Below are positions 24,614 to 37,789 of a stretch of 64,000 bases of DNA, one piece after another (the first letter of the stretch is position 1; each line of letters opens with the position of its first letter). The position numbers were made by a program, and so were the translations under genes. The notes under the pieces are model-generated. The model saw only the letters and a list, made by a program, of their open reading frames with translations. It did no database searches and had not been told where the DNA came from. Source of the stretch: CAVZYN01 sp963779515 (GTDB lineage: Bacteria; Pseudomonadota; Alphaproteobacteria; Rhizobiales; Hyphomicrobiaceae); contig CAVZYN010000011.1 of assembly GCA_963779515.1 (NCBI GenBank), positions 142,405 to 206,404 on the forward strand, read 5' to 3'.

Positions 24614-25894
24614 ATGTTTCGGAGGCTGCTTGTGGCCGGCCTCGCCTTCGTGGCGATGGGCCTCACATCCACTGCGAACGCCCAGATCAATGATGATGAT
24701 CGTTGGGTGTTGTTGGGGACCAAGAATGTCGACGACGGAGGCAAGGACAGTATCGACCTTCTCTCCGCCAAGGGCACCTATAAGGCGATCCGTTTGATCA
24801 CACCACGCCGCGGCGCCGAGATCTCCAAGGTCGAGGTCGTCTATGGCAATGGCCGCTCGCATAACGAAGAGCGGCGTATGAACATGAACGCGGGCGATCG
24901 GACCCGCGCGATCGATCTCAAGGGCGACGAGCGCTTCGTCGACCGGGTCAATCTGAACTACGCCATGAAGCCCGGAAACTCGCCGATGGTGGTGGAAGTG
25001 TACGGCTTGCAGAGCCCGAACGGCGGCCGCGCAATTCGCCCGGTGACGCAGCCGGGTGTAGCGGTCGCACCTCCGGTCGCGACGCCAGCAACTCCCGCTC
25101 CTCCGGCGGCGGCCGTCACCGGCCAAGTTCCTGCCAAACCAACAGATTCGAAAGCTGCTCCACTTCAGCCGGGCCAGCAGTCCGAGTCTGGCGACGTGCT
25201 GTTCGGTTCGCAGTATGTGGGCTTCGGCGTTGATCGCGACGTGATCAAGGTCGGCGCCGACGTTGGCAAGTTCGATCGCGTGCGCATGCGTGTGCTCGAC
25301 AACGACATCTTCATCAACAGCATGAAGGTCGTCTATGCCAATGGCGATGTCGAAGATGTGGCCTACAACGCCGAAGTGAAGAAAGACTCGCGCACGCGCT
25401 GGATTCAGCTCAAGGGCGATCGCTTCATCAAGGAAATCCAGCTCAACTATCGCTCGAAGCCGAACTTCCGCGGCCAGGCCTACCTTGAAGTCTACGGCCA
25501 GTATGCCGAAGGCTGGCTTGGTCCGAAGGGCGCGGGCAAAGACTTCAACAAAGGTTGGGTGTTGTTGGGCGCACAGACGGCTGGCTTCACCATTGACCGC
25601 AACGACCTCGTCGCGGTGCCGAAGAACGAAGGTGGGTTCCAGAAGATCCGCGTCAACGTGCGCGATCAGGCGATCACGCTGTTTGAGCTGCGCGTCGTTT
25701 ACGGCAACGGCGACGTGGATATCCTGCCGGCGAACCGCACCAGGGTCGATGCCGGCGCCAGCTATGGCCCGATCGATCTCAAGGGCGGCACGCGGGTGAT
25801 CAAGGAGATCCGCCCGACGTACCGCACCCGCGTCTTCCAGCAGGGTGGTGTCGCCCGTGGCCGCGCGGTGGTCGAGTTCTGGGGCCAGCACTAG
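24614..25894 (+). CDS. Secreted protein with three copies of a beta-rich domain
   Basis: The 426-residue protein has an AGGGAG site and a signal peptide (MFRRLLVAGLAFVAMGLTSTANA). Three ~100-residue repeats follow, at ~30-140, ~195-300 and ~315-426. Each shows the pattern W/L-LLG...DRD-I-VG...G-F--IR--V--NDIFI--L-VVYxNG...LKGDRFIKEI-L-YRSKP...VEVYGQ. A Pro/Ala/Thr linker lies at ~140-190. The domain resembles a DUF2541-like fold, but I am not sure of that. The location is periplasmic or outer surface. The next gene is a paralogue with four copies, and a strong terminator follows this gene. Confidence 0.85.
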   Translation: MFRRLLVAGLAFVAMGLTSTANAQINDDDRWVLLGTKNVDDGGKDSIDLLSAKGTYKAIRLITPRRGAEISKVEVVYGNGRSHNEERRMNMNAGDRTRAIDLKGDERFVDRVNLNYAMKPGNSPMVVEVYGLQSPNGGRAIRPVTQPGVAVAPPVATPATPAPPAAAVTGQVPAKPTDSKAAPLQPGQQSESGDVLFGSQYVGFGVDRDVIKVGADVGKFDRVRMRVLDNDIFINSMKVVYANGDVEDVAYNAEVKKDSRTRWIQLKGDRFIKEIQLNYRSKPNFRGQAYLEVYGQYAEGWLGPKGAGKDFNKGWVLLGAQTAGFTIDRNDLVAVPKNEGGFQKIRVNVRDQAITLFELRVVYGNGDVDILPANRTRVDAGASYGPIDLKGGTRVIKEIRPTYRTRVFQQGGVARGRAVVEFWGQH

Positions 25895-25920
25895 TCCCAA
25901 GCAACTGATAGAAATGATGG

Positions 25921-25949
25921 AAAGGCGCCTTAGGGCGCCTTTTCTTTTT
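25921..25949 (+). terminator. Rho-independent terminator
   Basis: A perfect 9-base stem AAAGGCGCC / GGCGCCTTT with a TTAG loop is followed by TCTTTTT. It lies 27 bases after the stop of the three-domain secreted protein. Confidence 0.9.
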
Positions 25950-26116
25950 GTGCGGATCGCCGAAGTCACGGAAACGACAGAAATAGTCTCAACATGATGT
26001 CTAAGTGCGGCGCTCTCGTGCCAATGTTCAGCGCACGGCGGTCTGCTACACTCGCGATGCGTGCGCGCAAGAGAGCGTGCGCCCTAACATCAGCGCCATG
26101 GCGCAAGGAGCAGCGT

Positions 26117-27670
26117 ATGAGATCAAGACATGCAGTCGTGGCGTTGGTCATTCTTGTGACCGCGTTCTGGGCCGCCGTGCTGGCCGCGACCACGGCCGAC
26201 GCGCAGCGCCGGCCACCGCCGCAGGACAACTGGGTCCGGCTTGGCGAGCAATCGGTCTCGCTCGGACAAGACCACGACGTCATCGCCGTCGGCCGTCGCG
26301 AAGGCCGGTTCAAGGCCATCAAGCTGATCGTGCGCGGCAACGACGTCTTCATCGAAGACCTCAAGGTCACCTATGGCAATGGCCAGTCGGAGGATCTCGT
26401 CGTCCGCAAACGCGTCCCCGCCAACAGCGAATCGTCGCCCATCGACCTGCAGGGTGAAGCCCGCTTCATCGAACAGATTGAATTGGTCTACCGCGCCCGT
26501 CCCGGTGGAGGCCGCGCCATCATCGAAGTGCAGGGACTGCCGCAAATTGAAGGCGGCCGCCCCGAGCAGCAGCAATTGTCGGGTTGGGAAGAACTCGACG
26601 CCCAAAGCGTCGATGTCAGCGAAGACCGCGTCGAAATGCCGGTCGGTCGCGGCGAAGGCCGCCACGCGCGCCTGCGCCTGCGCGTCCTCGAAGAGCCGTT
26701 GTTCGTGCGTCGTATCAGCGTCGTCTATCTCAACGGTGAGACGGGTGAACTCGACTTCCGCGGTGCGCTCGAGCCCGGCAAATCCACACCACCGCTGGAA
26801 CTTGCCGGTGATCGGCGCCGCGGCATCCGCCAGGTCGTCGTGTCGTTGCGGCCGCAGTCCCGCAATCGTGGAGCTGCTCGCCTGCAACTGTTGGGTGATG
26901 GCGCAGCCGAAAGCGGACGCCCCCCCGTCGTTGACGCGCCTGCGCCGCGCGGCGGCCAGATCTACAGCGATATCCCGAAAGGCTGGGTGTTGTTCGGCAC
27001 CAAGGAAGCCGACTTCACGGCCGATCGCAACTCGATACAAATCGGCCGCGAATTCGGTCGCTTTGAAAAGATCGCCATCCGCGTGCGCCAGAATGACGTG
27101 TTCATCCGCGACCTTCGCTTCGTCTATGCCAATGGCGAATCTGACACCGTGGAAGTCCGTCAAGTCATCCCGGCGAATTCGCGCACTCGCGAAATCCAGC
27201 TGAAAGGTGATCGCTTCCTGCAACGCGTCGAAATCACATACCAGTCGCGGCAGAGTGCGGGGCGCAGGGCGCAAGTGGAGCTTTACGGCGCGTTCGCCAA
27301 CAATTGGCTCGGTGAGCAAGGCGAAGGCCAGAAGCACAATCAAGGCTGGGTCCTGCTCGGAGCGCAGAAAGCCAGCATGTTCAAATCCGATACGGATGCG
27401 TTCGCCGTTGGTCAGCAGTTCGGAGCCTTCAAAAAGATCCAGCTGACGGCGCGTCGCAACAAGGTCGACATCACCGGCCTTCAGATCACCTACGGCAACG
27501 GCGAGAGCGAGAGCGTTCCAATCAGCGGCACGCTGGTCGAAGGCGGATCCTCGGCGGTCTACGATCTCTCGCGCGGTCGTGGCCGCCACATCGAGAGCAT
27601 CCAGGTGCGCTACCAGTCGCGGCTCTCGTTGCGCGGTGATGGGCTCGTCGAAGTCTGGGGTCAGCACTGA
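26117..27670 (+). CDS. Secreted protein with four copies of the same beta-rich domain
   Basis: The 517-residue protein starts at 26117, where AAGGAG lies 6 bases upstream and a signal peptide begins (MRSRHAVVALVILVTAFWAA). Four repeats of the domain seen in the preceding gene lie at ~38-140, ~150-265, ~285-390 and ~405-517; the second is the most degenerate. Closest matches are PKGWVLFGTKEADFTADRNS and NQGWVLLGAQKASMF versus NKGWVLLGAQTAGFTIDRND in the neighbour. Both proteins end VE(V/F)WGQH. The pair arose by tandem duplication with changing repeat number. Function is unknown; a binding or structural envelope role is possible. Confidence 0.85.
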   Translation: MRSRHAVVALVILVTAFWAAVLAATTADAQRRPPPQDNWVRLGEQSVSLGQDHDVIAVGRREGRFKAIKLIVRGNDVFIEDLKVTYGNGQSEDLVVRKRVPANSESSPIDLQGEARFIEQIELVYRARPGGGRAIIEVQGLPQIEGGRPEQQQLSGWEELDAQSVDVSEDRVEMPVGRGEGRHARLRLRVLEEPLFVRRISVVYLNGETGELDFRGALEPGKSTPPLELAGDRRRGIRQVVVSLRPQSRNRGAARLQLLGDGAAESGRPPVVDAPAPRGGQIYSDIPKGWVLFGTKEADFTADRNSIQIGREFGRFEKIAIRVRQNDVFIRDLRFVYANGESDTVEVRQVIPANSRTREIQLKGDRFLQRVEITYQSRQSAGRRAQVELYGAFANNWLGEQGEGQKHNQGWVLLGAQKASMFKSDTDAFAVGQQFGAFKKIQLTARRNKVDITGLQITYGNGESESVPISGTLVEGGSSAVYDLSRGRGRHIESIQVRYQSRLSLRGDGLVEVWGQH

Positions 27671-27698
27671 TCCCAACGTTGAGTTCGTACAAAGCAAA

Positions 27699-27731
27699 GG
27701 GCGCCCGCGATGTCTCCGCGGGCGCCCTATT
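27699..27731. terminator. Bidirectional terminator between convergent genes
   Basis: An 11-base perfect stem GGGCGCCCGCG / CGCGGGCGCCC with a 7-base loop is placed between the convergent ends of the four-domain protein and the GH114-like gene. T-rich (TATTGTTT) sequence follows on the plus side and TTTGCTTTG on the minus side. Confidence 0.8.
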
Positions 27732-27756
27732 GTTTGCAACGACCTTTGTTGGGTGT

Positions 27757-28875
27757 TCACTGCTTCGGCGCGGAGGGCTCTTCTTGCTTGCCTTTGAAGG
27801 CTTTCGAGATCGCTTGCTTAGTGGCAATGGCCTTCTGTTTCACGGTTTCCGCCGCAGCCTTCGCCGCGAATTTGGCCTTCTGCGCGACGCCGGCGGCGCC
27901 CGTCTTGCCCTCTTCCCGAGGGTTGGGGTCGCTGAGCCCGCGGCGCGGACCGCCGGGCTCGCCGGGCGCCAGCAGCGTGCCGAGACCGCGCGTGCCGACG
28001 TACATGGCAAAGCCCATCTCATCGAGCTTCTTCTTCGCAGTCTCCATGTTGGCGCGATTTGCGAGATACTCGACGACAAAGATTTTCTTGCCCGCCGTCT
28101 GTGCGCCCTTCAGCAGATTTGAACTCCAGTCGACATCGTCTTTGGTGTTGGCAATGTCCTCTTTCTTGATGCCGTAGAGCAGGCTCTCCTTGGCGATGCC
28201 GTCGATCGAGGCCACATAGTTCGGGCGATCGAGCAGCTCTTCCGCGTTCTGCGCAAGGATACCAGCATCAGGCTTCTTGGAACGAATGTAATCCGTGAGC
28301 TTGCCGACGAACGTCACCATGCGATCGCGCATCTCTTTGGTGTCGCCGAAATAATAGTAGGCATCAACGCGATCCAGATAGAACCCGTCGAAGCCCTGCT
28401 CGAGCATGCGATCGACCATCGAGTAGACGATGGTCTGCCACTCAGGCTCCCAATATTTGACGAGGAAGTTGCCTTTCCAATCCTTGTTTTCCTTGCCGGC
28501 CCACGCGGGCTTCTTCTTGTCCCACTCGGGCTTCCAATAGTAGCGGTAGTTCTCCAACTCGCCGATGCTGAGATAGGCGATGATCAGGCGCCGGCTGCCG
28601 TCGGGCTTGCGCTTCATGCCTTCGATGTCGGCACGAGAGAGCGGGATTTCTTTCGTTTCATCGCCATCCTGTGGCGACTGTTCGCGATCAATGACCACCA
28701 GATCGTAGGGCGAGGCCGCGATCTTTGCCTGCTGCGCGGGTACGAGGTCTGTGAGCTGATACCCCCACAACTTCGAATCCTGGAACATGTTCTTGCGCGG
28801 CGGCGTCTGCGCCTCGGCGACGGTTGCGGCGGCCATCAGGGCGATGCCGGCAGCAAGAGTTCGCAGCAGTCTCAT
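27757..28875 (-). CDS. Secreted GH114-like protein (TM1410/MJ1477 family)
   Basis: The 372-residue protein has a GAGGAG site 8 bases before ATG 28875 and a signal peptide (MRLLRTLAAGIALMAAATVAEA). Residues ~35-300 form a TIM-barrel-like domain with the family segments WGYQLTDL, DLVVIDRE, LIIAYLSIGELENYRYYW, WKGNFLVKYWEPEWQ, GFDGFYLDRVDAYY and ILAQNAEEL. GH114 enzymes are endo-alpha-1,4-polygalactosaminidases; many relatives are uncharacterised. A Lys/Ala-rich tail (~315-372) is unusual and may bind polyanions. It is convergent with the repeat-domain pair. Confidence 0.85.
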   Translation of the reverse strand: MRLLRTLAAGIALMAAATVAEAQTPPRKNMFQDSKLWGYQLTDLVPAQQAKIAASPYDLVVIDREQSPQDGDETKEIPLSRADIEGMKRKPDGSRRLIIAYLSIGELENYRYYWKPEWDKKKPAWAGKENKDWKGNFLVKYWEPEWQTIVYSMVDRMLEQGFDGFYLDRVDAYYYFGDTKEMRDRMVTFVGKLTDYIRSKKPDAGILAQNAEELLDRPNYVASIDGIAKESLLYGIKKEDIANTKDDVDWSSNLLKGAQTAGKKIFVVEYLANRANMETAKKKLDEMGFAMYVGTRGLGTLLAPGEPGGPRRGLSDPNPREEGKTGAAGVAQKAKFAAKAAAETVKQKAIATKQAISKAFKGKQEEPSAPKQ

Positions 28876-29170
28876 GAAGTAAACTCCTCAGTGAATCGGG
28901 ACGAAGGTCGAGGGAGGCCGGAGCGTCAAGCCGATCCGTCCGTATGGAACAGGATCTCATGCGCATCAAGAGCAAATGCCGTGCCGTTTTCTAGGCCTAT
29001 ACACCTAAAATACCAATGCATTTCTCGGTCCTCCGCCCACCAACTGTGGCCGTAGCGTCATACAACGCGGAGCTACCTAAGCATCATTCAACGTTTGCCC
29101 CTAGCCAGCCGCATTTCTCAGCCGCTATAGCTGCGGTAACTGGGATAGCAGGCACAACTGGGGATCGATC
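28876..29170. promoter_or_regulatory. Divergent intergenic region
   Basis: This 295-base gap between divergent secreted-protein genes must hold their promoters. It is less GC-rich than its surroundings. No repeat or RNA was recognised. Confidence 0.35.
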
Positions 29171-29791
29171 ATGTTGGGATTACGTCTTGGCTCGCGGGCC
29201 ACAGTCGCGCTGGTTGCACTCATAGCTACGACCGTCGCGGCGGATGCGAAGTGCACGCGGCTAGGTTTTTCGGTGAACGATTATGGCAAGGATGGTCCGA
29301 CGAAGGACGCCAAGTCCTTGCTCGACAAGTACATCGCCACTTGGGCCGCCGAGAATGGCATCAAGAAATATTCGGTCGGTAAGAAGGACGTGAAGTGCGA
29401 GCTGTTCCTCGACGTCATCTTGTTCGATGAACATACCTGCCGTGCTGAAGCCCCGGTATGCTGGGATGGTGCAACGACGGCGGCAAAGACCGCAACACCA
29501 GCCGCGACGCCGGCGCTCGCCAAGGCCGCTGCAGCTCCCGAAGCTTCAGCAGTAAAGGCTGCCAAGCCCGCCGCCGCTGCCAAGGCACCTGCGAAGCCCG
29601 AGATTGAAACCTCATCGATCAAGGCCGTGGCGCCAGCCGTGAAAATTCCGGCGACCGTCGCGCCTGCCGCGGTGACCCCAGCGGCGGTCCCGGCCGCGGT
29701 CCCAGCGGCAGCGCCGGCGGCTCCCGTTACTGCTGCGCCAGCGGCCGTTGCGCCGCCAGCAGCTGCGCCCGCCGCAGCCAAGAAAGAATAA
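29171..29791 (+). CDS. Secreted protein with Ala/Pro-rich tail, unknown function
   Basis: The 206-residue protein has a signal peptide (MLGLRLGSRATVALVALIATTVAADA) and a compact cysteine-containing domain at ~27-100 (CTRLGF, VKCELFLDVILFDEHTC, APVCW; four Cys in the mature part, so two disulfides are possible). A long low-complexity Ala/Pro/Val/Lys tail occupies ~105-206, as in periplasm-spanning or cell-wall-associated proteins. No known family is recognised. A hairpin terminator lies 30 bases past the stop. Confidence 0.75.
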   Translation: MLGLRLGSRATVALVALIATTVAADAKCTRLGFSVNDYGKDGPTKDAKSLLDKYIATWAAENGIKKYSVGKKDVKCELFLDVILFDEHTCRAEAPVCWDGATTAAKTATPAATPALAKAAAAPEASAVKAAKPAAAAKAPAKPEIETSSIKAVAPAVKIPATVAPAAVTPAAVPAAVPAAAPAAPVTAAPAAVAPPAAAPAAAKKE

Positions 29792-29811
29792 GCCTCGCGA
29801 CAGCGATCAGC

Positions 29812-31812
29812 TTAAGATTTTGTGCCGCCGCGGTCCGTGCCGCGGCGGTTTTTCTTTGCCGCCTCGGCACCCGCGATCTCCCCCGCGAGCCCCCCCGCAA
29901 GCCCCAGGGCTCGCGACAGAAACGCCAGTTCTGCGGTCAGCACGGCGATGATCGTATCGCTGCGGCGGAAGCCATGTCCTTCGCCCACGAACTCGTGCGC
30001 CTCCGCCGCGATACCGCGCGCCGTCAGCTTCTCCAGCATCACGCGCGTCTGCTCTGGTGGCACGACTTTGTCGTCGAGTCCTTGAAAGAAAATGATCGGC
30101 CGTTTCACGCCATCGACGAGATTGAGTGGCGAGCGCGCAGCGAACACGTCTTCCCATCTGTCCGGCGCCGTGCCCATCAACCGGTGCAGATAGCCGCTTT
30201 CGAATTTGTGCGTGTGCGCGAGCAACAGCGCCATGTCGGAAATGCCGTAATGGCAGCTTCCGGCGCGGAAAACGTCCGTCGTTGCCATCGCCATCAACAC
30301 CGTGTATCCGCCCGCTGATCCACCTGCGATCGCACAGCGCTCCGGATCCGCGCGGCCATCAGCGGCCAAGGCTTTCGCGATCGCCGCGCAATCCGCCACG
30401 TCCGCGATGCCCCACTGGCCATCGAGCCGTTGCTGGTACTTGCGGCCATAGCCGACGGAGCCGGCGTAGTCGACATCGCACACGGCAAAGCCGCGACTGG
30501 TGAAGTATTGGATTCGCATCGCGAGGCCGCGATTGGCGCGGCTCGTTGGCCCGCCATGCGCAAGCACAAGCAATGGCGGTGCGCTGCCCTTCGGGCCTTC
30601 GTGCGTTGCGCTCTTGGGCGGATAGTAGATTGCGTGCACGGCAACCCCGTCATCGCGCTTGAGCGCCACGATCTCGCCCGCACTGATCAGATCCGGGGCG
30701 AGATCGGAGGTTGGCGCAGGGCCGACCGGTTTGAGCATTCCATCGCGGCCGATGTGGTAGATTGCAGCCGGCGCGCCGGCCGTGCTGACGAGGGCTGCGA
30801 GGCCCGAGCTAAACGGCACGGGATCATCAACGCGGCTTGTGGTTTCCGGCAGCGGTATACGCACCGATTTCCCCGTGCCTTTGGCGATGATTTCGATGCG
30901 TGGCGCGCCTTGATCGAGAAACACACCGGTGACGCTGCCGTCTGTCGCGGTAGCGTACGACCGCATGCCGAACACCCATTGCGGCCGCATCAAGTCGGCG
31001 GCGATTGGTTGATGCGCAGGCTTGATCTCGGTGCCATCCCAAGCCATCAACTGACCCATGCCAGTCAGGTCAGACACGAAATACAATGTGCCATCCGCCG
31101 CCCATTCCGGCTGAAAAATCGCACTGAACGTCTTGCCGTCGCCGTTCGCTCCTCCCGCAATCCGCCGCGTGCGGCCAAGCCCCGCGCCTTTGAGATCCGC
31201 AACGTAGAGCGCCGCACTGTCCCACGGCATATCGGGCAGGCTCCACGCCAGGAACGCGATCTTCTTGCCGTCCTTCGAGATCCTGGGACTCGCGAAGAAG
31301 CTCATGCCCTGCGTCAGTTCGACGATATCACCCGTCGCAACGCCATCGAGGCCGATGGTGACGAGCAGGTTTTCCGGATGATGATCCTTGGCGTGCCGTT
31401 CCGCGACGGCAATCAAACGCTTGCGCGAGGCGTCGAACTGCATGTCGGCAAAGCGCAGTCCTTCGGCGGCCGTGAGCCGCTTCACCCTTTGTCCGGGGAC
31501 GAATGTGTAGATGTCCTGATCGGCGTTGTTGATGAAATAGACTGCTTCATCCGTCGCCAGAAACTCGCCGCCGCCGTATTCGTGCACGCCCGATCGGGCG
31601 GAGTAGGGCGCTGGCAACACGTCCTCAACCTTGCCGTCGGCGCCCGCGCGATAGATTACCTGCCGGCCTTTCTCCTCGGGCCGCAACTCTGTCCACCAGA
31701 CATGCTCACGCGTAGCTTGGATCGAACCAAACCGGCGCGTGCCCGCCGCGGCGCGCTCCGCGGTGATCGGCGACGGCCAGGAACCATAGGGCGCGATCGT
31801 TCGTGCGGGCAT
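29812..31812 (-). CDS. S9 family peptidase (prolyl oligopeptidase-like)
   Basis: The 666-residue protein starts at ATG 31812; an in-frame GTG at 31824 would add four residues. The N-terminal ~400 residues look like a beta-propeller with repeated blade motifs (SPRISKDGKKIAFLAW, FQPEWAADGTLYFVSDL). The C-terminal alpha/beta-hydrolase domain has LVLAHGGPTSRAN, the nucleophile GGSAGG (~500), an Asp in FFQGLDDKVVPP and His in EGHGF. There is no signal peptide, so it is probably cytoplasmic. The last ~15 codons run through the terminator hairpin of the facing gene, giving an atypical KKNRRGTDRGGTKS tail. Confidence 0.9.
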   Translation of the reverse strand: MPARTIAPYGSWPSPITAERAAAGTRRFGSIQATREHVWWTELRPEEKGRQVIYRAGADGKVEDVLPAPYSARSGVHEYGGGEFLATDEAVYFINNADQDIYTFVPGQRVKRLTAAEGLRFADMQFDASRKRLIAVAERHAKDHHPENLLVTIGLDGVATGDIVELTQGMSFFASPRISKDGKKIAFLAWSLPDMPWDSAALYVADLKGAGLGRTRRIAGGANGDGKTFSAIFQPEWAADGTLYFVSDLTGMGQLMAWDGTEIKPAHQPIAADLMRPQWVFGMRSYATATDGSVTGVFLDQGAPRIEIIAKGTGKSVRIPLPETTSRVDDPVPFSSGLAALVSTAGAPAAIYHIGRDGMLKPVGPAPTSDLAPDLISAGEIVALKRDDGVAVHAIYYPPKSATHEGPKGSAPPLLVLAHGGPTSRANRGLAMRIQYFTSRGFAVCDVDYAGSVGYGRKYQQRLDGQWGIADVADCAAIAKALAADGRADPERCAIAGGSAGGYTVLMAMATTDVFRAGSCHYGISDMALLLAHTHKFESGYLHRLMGTAPDRWEDVFAARSPLNLVDGVKRPIIFFQGLDDKVVPPEQTRVMLEKLTARGIAAEAHEFVGEGHGFRRSDTIIAVLTAELAFLSRALGLAGGLAGEIAGAEAAKKNRRGTDRGGTKS
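29825..29853 (+). terminator. Rho-independent terminator inside the 3' end of the S9 peptidase gene
   Basis: A perfect 9-base stem CCGCCGCGG / CCGCGGCGG with a TCCGTG loop is followed by TTTTT. It serves the plus-strand secreted-protein gene while encoding the last residues of the minus-strand peptidase. Confidence 0.88.
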
Positions 31813-32268
31813 CGGTCGGTCCACGGCTGTGCTTCATTGCGTTCGAGACGCCACGATCTACCGAAAAATGTCGCATCGGCCACCCGGATTGTACAATTCA
31901 GCTTTTCAGATCAAATTAGGTCAGCTATGTTGACCTTATGGTGGGGCGTTCCCGCGATGATGACGGACCCTTGGGCGATCCGAGTTCTGGGGGCCGTTGC
32001 CGTCCGCAGGACCCACCGACAGGGTGAGACCTGCACTGTGTGTTGCCCGAGAGTGCTCCGGCCTGGGATGATCCGTCCGATCTGGTAGACGGGCCCCTGG
32101 CGAAAACGGAGGCTTTCCAACGGTCACGCGGCGTTCCGGCTCAGCAAGACTGTGGACTGTTTCAGCGCTCTGTCCCAAAAGGGCCGTGCGCCTGGACCGG
32201 CGCCGTCTTGCGCCAGGACATCCCTGGATCGCAAACGCTAGGCCATTCCTAAGAAGGGTTCGACGACC
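31813..32268. promoter_or_regulatory. Upstream region of gltB and of the S9 peptidase gene
   Basis: About 455 bases lie between divergent genes. The part nearest the peptidase (~31880-31935) is AT-richer and could hold promoters. The ~200 bases before gltB are GC-rich with several small dyads and could form a structured leader. I could not match a known riboswitch. Confidence 0.35.
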
Positions 32269-37038
<4,770 letters not shown>

Positions 37039-37041
37039 CTT

Positions 37042-37070
37042 CCTTCTCCCCGTTTTGCGCGGGGAGAAGG
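37042..37070. repeat. Hairpin after gltB, P4-like (CCTTCTCCCC / GGGGAGAAGG)
   Basis: A 10-base perfect stem with a 9-base loop lies just after the gltB stop and has no T-run after it. The sequence is close to the CCCTCTCCCC / GGGGAGAGGG palindromes near 57-62 kb, so it is probably a member of that family that may act as a weak terminator. Confidence 0.6.
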
Positions 37071-37169
37071 TGCCCGTCCAAGAAAAGCTTGGCTTTGAAA
37101 ATTCGGGCGGATGAGGGGCAACGACGCACGCTGTCCTCACATCAGAGCACGAAGTTAGCAGAGATTGAA

Positions 37170-37346
37170 ATGCAAACTGAATTCGCCAAAACACTCGCGC
37201 CGCCCTACCACGCTGTGATCTTCACGTCGCAGCGGACCGCACATGTCGGCGCGGGCAACGGCGTCGTGGCGGACTGGTACGCGCATTTTGAACTGCGCGT
37301 AGCCAAAGGCGAGCGCGCCTGCAGCGGACCGGAGGGGCACACATGA
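37170..37346 (+). pseudogene. Internally deleted antibiotic biosynthesis monooxygenase-like gene
   Basis: The 58-residue frame begins MQTEFAKTLAPPYHAVIFTSQ, like the N-terminus of ABM-domain proteins of ~100 residues, and ends WYAHFELRVAKGERA, like their C-terminus. The middle ~40-45 residues of the ferredoxin-like fold are missing without loss of frame. The product could hardly fold as an ABM domain. The stop overlaps the next start (ATGA), so it may survive as a coupled leader. The comparison is from memory of the family. Confidence 0.6.
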
Positions 37347-37789
37347 AACGGTTTTCGGCCGCACGCACTTTGCCAAGCACAGTCGCCATGTTTGCCGGGG
37401 TTCTTTCTGCAGCAACTCCTGCAGCGCACGCGTCGACGATTACATGTCTCTTCGGCGATTCGACGGGTGTCGGATTGAGAAACGGCACTTGGGAGCACGG
37501 CAAAAAGCCCGGTTCGCAAAGCATCGTCTACCGGCGCGACGGACATGTTGCGCGCGGCACACGCCAGGCCGATGGCGACGCGGCCATCGGTGCGGTGATT
37601 GTCGTCTCCGGCGACAGCGTTTCGCAGTTCATCGCGACCTGGTCTGTGGCATCAGCGTCGGTCGTCGAAGTCACGACGATGGAGAGCAAGGACCGCGTCA
37701 TCTCTGCTGTTCGGACCATCCAAACGGCTGGTGGATTTGGTGGCGCCTCGGCCATGATCGACCATGGCCGGTGCGAGGTGCGGCCATGA
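37343..37789 (+). CDS. Secreted hypothetical protein
   Basis: The 148-residue protein has a GGAGGGG site and a signal peptide (MKRFSAARTLPSTVAMFAGVLSAATPAAHA). The mature part of ~118 residues is beta-rich with two Cys (TITCLFGD and HGRCEVRP), which may form one disulfide linking the two ends. It overlaps both the ABM remnant upstream and the GST gene downstream by ATGA, so the three were one coupled unit. The family is not recognised. Confidence 0.75.
   Translation: MKRFSAARTLPSTVAMFAGVLSAATPAAHASTITCLFGDSTGVGLRNGTWEHGKKPGSQSIVYRRDGHVARGTRQADGDAAIGAVIVVSGDSVSQFIATWSVASASVVEVTTMESKDRVISAVRTIQTAGGFGGASAMIDHGRCEVRP

Noticed and set aside
26123..27760. Long minus-strand frame opposite the four-domain secreted protein
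   Set aside because: Antisense of repeated coding sequence; the plus-strand protein has a signal peptide and repeats.
31990..32268. Riboswitch or structured leader before gltB
   Set aside because: Small dyads are present, but I could not match any known riboswitch class, so only a general regulatory region is listed.
37042..37070. Strong intrinsic terminator after gltB
   Set aside because: The hairpin is good but no T-run follows, and its sequence belongs to the P4-like palindrome family, so it is listed as a repeat.
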